From Thermoplasmatota archaeon (GTDB lineage: Archaea; Thermoplasmatota; E2; DHVEG-1), in NCBI GenBank assembly GCA_029762575.1, contig JARVGL010000006.1, positions 1 through 40,726 on the forward strand: a stretch of DNA of 40,726 nucleotides, read 5' to 3'. The notes under the pieces were generated by a model. It made no database searches, was not told the origin of the DNA, and saw nothing but the letters and a program-made list of their open reading frames with translations. Below are positions 37,175 to 40,726 of this stretch, piece after piece. Position 1 is the first letter of the stretch, and each line of letters starts with the position of its first letter. The translations under genes were made by a program, and so were the position numbers.

Positions 37175-37807
37175 ATGGCTGAAGAACAACAGGAAGAAAC
37201 AACGAAGAAAAATGAGGAACAGCTTGCTACTGAAGAGATCTATATGACCGCAGGTGCCCATATTGGCACACGGCAGAAAACCTCAGATATGAAAGGGTTC
37301 ATCTATAAGGTTCGAAACGATGGATTATATATCATCGATGTAAATAAGACCGATGAACGGGTGAAGGTCGCAGCAAAGTTCATTTCAAAATTTGATCCTC
37401 AGCAGGTCCTTGCAGTTTCTGTTCGTCAGTATGGGCAAAAACCCATTAGAAAATTATCTGAGATAACTGGTATCTCTGTTCTCCCTGGAAGATTCCGACC
37501 TGGCACGTTAACAAACCCTAATGCGAAAGGATTTCTTGAGCCTGAGTTGCTTATTGTCACCGATCCATTGGCCGATACACAAGCACTTCATGAGGCCCGC
37601 AATATCGGTATCCCTGTTGTCGCATTATGTGATACGAACAATGAGACAAAGCATGTTGATATGATCATACCCACAAACAATAAAGGACGACGTGCGTTGG
37701 CTCTCGTCTACTGGCTGTTAGCTCGAGAACTTCTCCTTGTAAAAGGAAAGATCTCATCCTATGATGATTTCCAAGCAACGGTAGAGGATTTCGAAGCAGA
37801 GATTTAA
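37175..37807 (+). CDS. rps2: Ribosomal protein uS2
   Basis: [71 protein letters not shown] at 37175 likely; the track starts at 37151. Confidence 0.97.
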   Translation: MAEEQQEETTKKNEEQLATEEIYMTAGAHIGTRQKTSDMKGFIYKVRNDGLYIIDVNKTDERVKVAAKFISKFDPQQVLAVSVRQYGQKPIRKLSEITGISVLPGRFRPGTLTNPNAKGFLEPELLIVTDPLADTQALHEARNIGIPVVALCDTNNETKHVDMIIPTNNKGRRALALVYWLLARELLLVKGKISSYDDFQATVEDFEAEI

Positions 37808-37868
37808 AGAGATATCTCATATTCCTTTTTCTATAATGTTCTCAGAATAAGAAGGATAGGGAAGAACC

Positions 37869-39032
37869 TTGCAGGTTACAATAGATGATACCATCATCCT
37901 TATCGGAACGGCACATATCTCTAAAAAAAGTGTGGATGAGGTAACAGAGATCATTGATCGATATCACCCTGATGTTGTTGCGGTAGAGCTCTGTCAACGT
38001 CGTTATGATGGACTTACAAAAAAGGACGTGTGGGAAAATACCCCTGTTACAAAACTAATCAAATCAAATAATGCCTATTTTCTTCTTGCACAGACCTTTT
38101 TAGCCTCCATCCAACGGAAACTTGGAAAGCAGCATGGTGTAGAACCAGGCTCAGAGATGATTGCAGCTATCAAAGAAGCAGAGGACCGAAACATTCCTGT
38201 AGAACTCGTGGACCGAGATATCGCTGTTACATTGAAACGAGCTTGGAAACGGATGGGGTTTTTTGAGAAGATTCGTATCTTCTGGGAGTTCATGAAGGCA
38301 ATCGTTGGTTTTGATGAGGAGGAGCTTGAGGATATCGATTTTGAAGAACTCATGGATAAAGATATGATATCAACGATGCTTGATGAGTTTGGTAAGATCG
38401 CTCCAAGTGTGACAAAGGTGCTAATCGATGAACGGGATATGTTCATCGCGCAGCATATCAAAGATATCTCTCAAAAAAATAAGAAGGTCGTTGCGGTTGT
38501 CGGTGCTGGACACCTCAAAGGTATTGAAACATATATCCGAGATCCATCGTTCTCCGTTGATAGAACTGATCTTGAAAGTCTTCCTACAAAACGTTTCTCT
38601 GTATTAAAGGTCATAGGGTATCTAATCCCTGTTCTGTTCGCAGTATTAATAGGATATGCGTTTTTTTATAAAGGATTGGAATTTGCATCATTAATGTTTA
38701 TCTATTGGTTTCTCATCAATGGTATCTGTTCAGCGATTGGTACCGCGATTGCACGAGGGCATCCACTTTCCATCCTCACCGCGTTCATCGCTGCACCTAT
38801 CACGTCTTTGAACCCTGCAATTGCTGCAGGATGGGTAGCTGGCTATGTAGAAGCTAAGCTTCGCACTCCCGTAGTTAAAGATTTCAAACAATTAAGCAAT
38901 ATCGAAAGCTTCAAAGATTTCTGGAACAACCGGGTCATTCGACTACTTTTAGTTGTTGCTTTGGCAAACCTTGGGAGTATGATAGGAACTGTGATTGCGT
39001 TTCCCTATCTTACAAGCCTACTTACAGGATAA
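37869..39032 (+). CDS. TraB/PrgY-family protein with C-terminal membrane domain
   Basis: IILIGTAHISKKSVDEVTEIIDRYHPDVVAVELCQRRYDGL; C-terminal TM helices. TTG start. Confidence 0.88.
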   Translation: MQVTIDDTIILIGTAHISKKSVDEVTEIIDRYHPDVVAVELCQRRYDGLTKKDVWENTPVTKLIKSNNAYFLLAQTFLASIQRKLGKQHGVEPGSEMIAAIKEAEDRNIPVELVDRDIAVTLKRAWKRMGFFEKIRIFWEFMKAIVGFDEEELEDIDFEELMDKDMISTMLDEFGKIAPSVTKVLIDERDMFIAQHIKDISQKNKKVVAVVGAGHLKGIETYIRDPSFSVDRTDLESLPTKRFSVLKVIGYLIPVLFAVLIGYAFFYKGLEFASLMFIYWFLINGICSAIGTAIARGHPLSILTAFIAAPITSLNPAIAAGWVAGYVEAKLRTPVVKDFKQLSNIESFKDFWNNRVIRLLLVVALANLGSMIGTVIAFPYLTSLLTG

Positions 39033-39082
39033 TCATTTTTTAAGAACATTGATAAAGGATGCATGTGTTGTAGCCATGTGGG

Positions 39083-39826
39083 ATGCAGATGGATAAATCA
39101 TCAGGACGAAAGATAACGTTCCATGATCTTTCCCCACGGGAATATATGTATTTTCCAAAAGGGATACTTGAGATGGGACGACCTGGACAATCCAGTACTC
39201 TTGAACTCACCCATATCGTTTTTGCAATGCTTGTACTTACCATCGCATTCTCTTTTCCACTTAGTCAAAACAGTTTGCTTAAGATAGTGCTCACTAACCA
39301 AGGTTTCAACGTTAGCAGACTTCCTTCAGGTTTTGCAATGGCTTTTGTAGCGATCGTAAGTGCGTTCTTCTGCCATGAGCTCTCTCATAAACTCATGGCG
39401 CAACATTACAAGCTCTGGTCAGAATTCCGAATGTATACTAAAGGACTTCTGACATCCTTACTTCTCTCGGTTCTCACCGGTTTTGTCTTTGCAACACCTG
39501 GTGCAGTGATGTTCCAAGGTGATCCACGACCCTTTGAAGAAGGAAAAATAGCCATGGCGGGCCCATTGGCAAATATGATACTTGCATGTATCTTTTTACC
39601 TTTGTTCCTCTTTGTTTTCTATTACGAACCAGGGGCTATTAGGGACACTATTGGGATCATCTGTCTGGTAAACATCGTCTTTGCCTTGTTCAACCTTTTT
39701 CCCTTTGGACCTCTTGATGGTGTAAAAATATTTCAATGGAGTCCTGCTATTTGGACGACCATGTTCATTATCTCTGGTTGTATGATGATACTTCTTTTTC
39801 CCTTTGTTAGGGTATTTATATCATAA
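39083..39826 (+). CDS. Site-2-protease-like M50 family membrane metalloprotease
   Basis: FFCHELSHKLMAQ (HExxH) and NLFPFGPLDGVKIFQW; polytopic. Confidence 0.88.
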   Translation: MQMDKSSGRKITFHDLSPREYMYFPKGILEMGRPGQSSTLELTHIVFAMLVLTIAFSFPLSQNSLLKIVLTNQGFNVSRLPSGFAMAFVAIVSAFFCHELSHKLMAQHYKLWSEFRMYTKGLLTSLLLSVLTGFVFATPGAVMFQGDPRPFEEGKIAMAGPLANMILACIFLPLFLFVFYYEPGAIRDTIGIICLVNIVFALFNLFPFGPLDGVKIFQWSPAIWTTMFIISGCMMILLFPFVRVFIS

Positions 39827-39898
39827 GAATAATAATAATAATGTAATATATTTTAAAACATATGATTTTAAAACTAAATAGAAACAATCTAGAAAGAA

Positions 39899-40726
39899 TT
39901 ATTTTTTAATCTTGCGTTTTTGTTTTGTTTGGGCTTTAGTTATCTTCTTTAGTGCCTCATCCTTCTTTCTTTTTTTCTCCTCTTGTTCTTGAAGATGTCT
40001 TTGTTCTTCAGGATCAATTGGCGGTTCAATGCTGCTTTTATTTAGAGGTTCAAATGAGCTTTCTTTCTGAGGTTGCCTCGCAGGCTCAGTAGGATGTTCA
40101 CATTCGATTGCTTGGTCCCCATCGGTCTTTATTTGTTTTTGTGGTAAATGAAGCTTTTTAAATAAGCCTCGTACAGAAGAAGAGGGTTGTTCTTTCACCG
40201 GTTGTTCAGTCGCCTTATCTTCTTCTACCAGACGAAAGGATTTCTTTGATGGTTCTTGTTGAGATATTGCCTCATTTTCTTCTTTGACCGGTGTATCATC
40301 CTTTAAATCTTTTTTGTTTAAAGGATGATTCAATCGGCCAAGAAACCCCCCTTTTGCCTCCTTGTTTTCGTTTTGTTTAATGGAATCTTTATAACTTTGA
40401 TACCATAAGAGGGATGATGCATATTCATCTCTCATCATGGAAAGAACTTCAGAGTACTTTTCTTTATTTTCACTTTTCAGTTTTTCAAGATATCTTTTTT
40501 CTTCAGGTATTAACCATGGTTTACCTGGTTTTCCATACATTTCGCGGTCTTTTTTATCCTTGATATATATAATAAATAATAGGATCACTAGGAGGACGAG
40601 TATGACGGGCACTGCAATTATAAAAGACAACGGGGAGATGAACACGCCTTTGGTTATCACAACAAGTGATCCAATGTGCATTGCATTAGGGTCCCCAGAT
40701 GAAAAGATGTATACTTCGATCCTATT
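39899..40726 (-). CDS. C-terminal part of a membrane-anchored protein with cytoplasmic charged tail (5' end beyond window)
   Basis: Track ORF 39899-40681. The minus-strand frame stays open to the window end (NRIEVYIFSSGDPNA-MHIGSLVVITKG...), then one strong TM and a long K/E/P/Q-rich tail. Confidence 0.55.
   Translation of the reverse strand, partial: NRIEVYIFSSGDPNAMHIGSLVVITKGVFISPLSFIIAVPVILVLLVILLFIIYIKDKKDREMYGKPGKPWLIPEEKRYLEKLKSENKEKYSEVLSMMRDEYASSLLWYQSYKDSIKQNENKEAKGGFLGRLNHPLNKKDLKDDTPVKEENEAISQQEPSKKSFRLVEEDKATEQPVKEQPSSSVRGLFKKLHLPQKQIKTDGDQAIECEHPTEPARQPQKESSFEPLNKSSIEPPIDPEEQRHLQEQEEKKRKKDEALKKITKAQTKQKRKIKK

Noticed and set aside
39828-39842. (AAT)n microsatellite-like run after the M50 protease gene
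   Set aside because: Short AT-rich simple repeat in an intergenic region; no reason to assign function.
1-40726. CRISPR arrays, transposases, integrases, tRNA or rRNA genes
   Set aside because: None recognised by reading the sequence and ORF track; no regularly spaced repeats or mobile-element proteins seen. A tRNAscan/Infernal run would be needed for a firm negative.

Overview
This is a 40.7 kb archaeal chromosomal window. The translation and ribosomal gene content and the archaeosine, ThpR and CCA enzymes fit Euryarchaeota, possibly Thermoplasmatota; that lineage call is inference. The right half, about 24.4-37.8 kb, is a long ribosomal-protein superoperon: L3-L4-L23-L2-S19-L22-S3-L29-aIF1/SUI1-Rpp29-S17-L14-L24-S4e-L5-S14-S8-L6-L32e-L19e-L18-S5-L30. 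It is followed by a 67-aa orphan ORF, rpoK and S2. S14 (51 aa) is missing from the ORF track but clear in the sequence. The left half holds a tungsten/AOR-type redox cluster: a SUOX-fold-like secreted domain with CxxCH, a membrane protein with CHIC, a polyferredoxin, a 774-aa AOR-family oxidoreductase, a short ThiF-like E1 and a MoaD/ThiS-like protein ending in GG. It also carries a tRNA-processing group (ThpR, CCA-adding enzyme, a RuvC/RNase H-fold-like protein, ArcS), PurH, a LeuCD-type aconitase pair, two KaiC/RAD55-like ATPases, a gamma-carbonic anhydrase-like protein, UbiA, PAP2 and other genes. Both edge genes are truncated by the window. No rRNA, tRNA, CRISPR array or transposon was recognised. 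The points most worth follow-up are the AOR cluster with its unusual extracytoplasmic and membrane cysteine proteins, the HhH modules attached to both S3 and L32e in one operon, a perfect hairpin between aIF1 and Rpp29, a structured leader upstream of L3, and a 34-aa small ORF overlapping the start of a KaiC-like gene.
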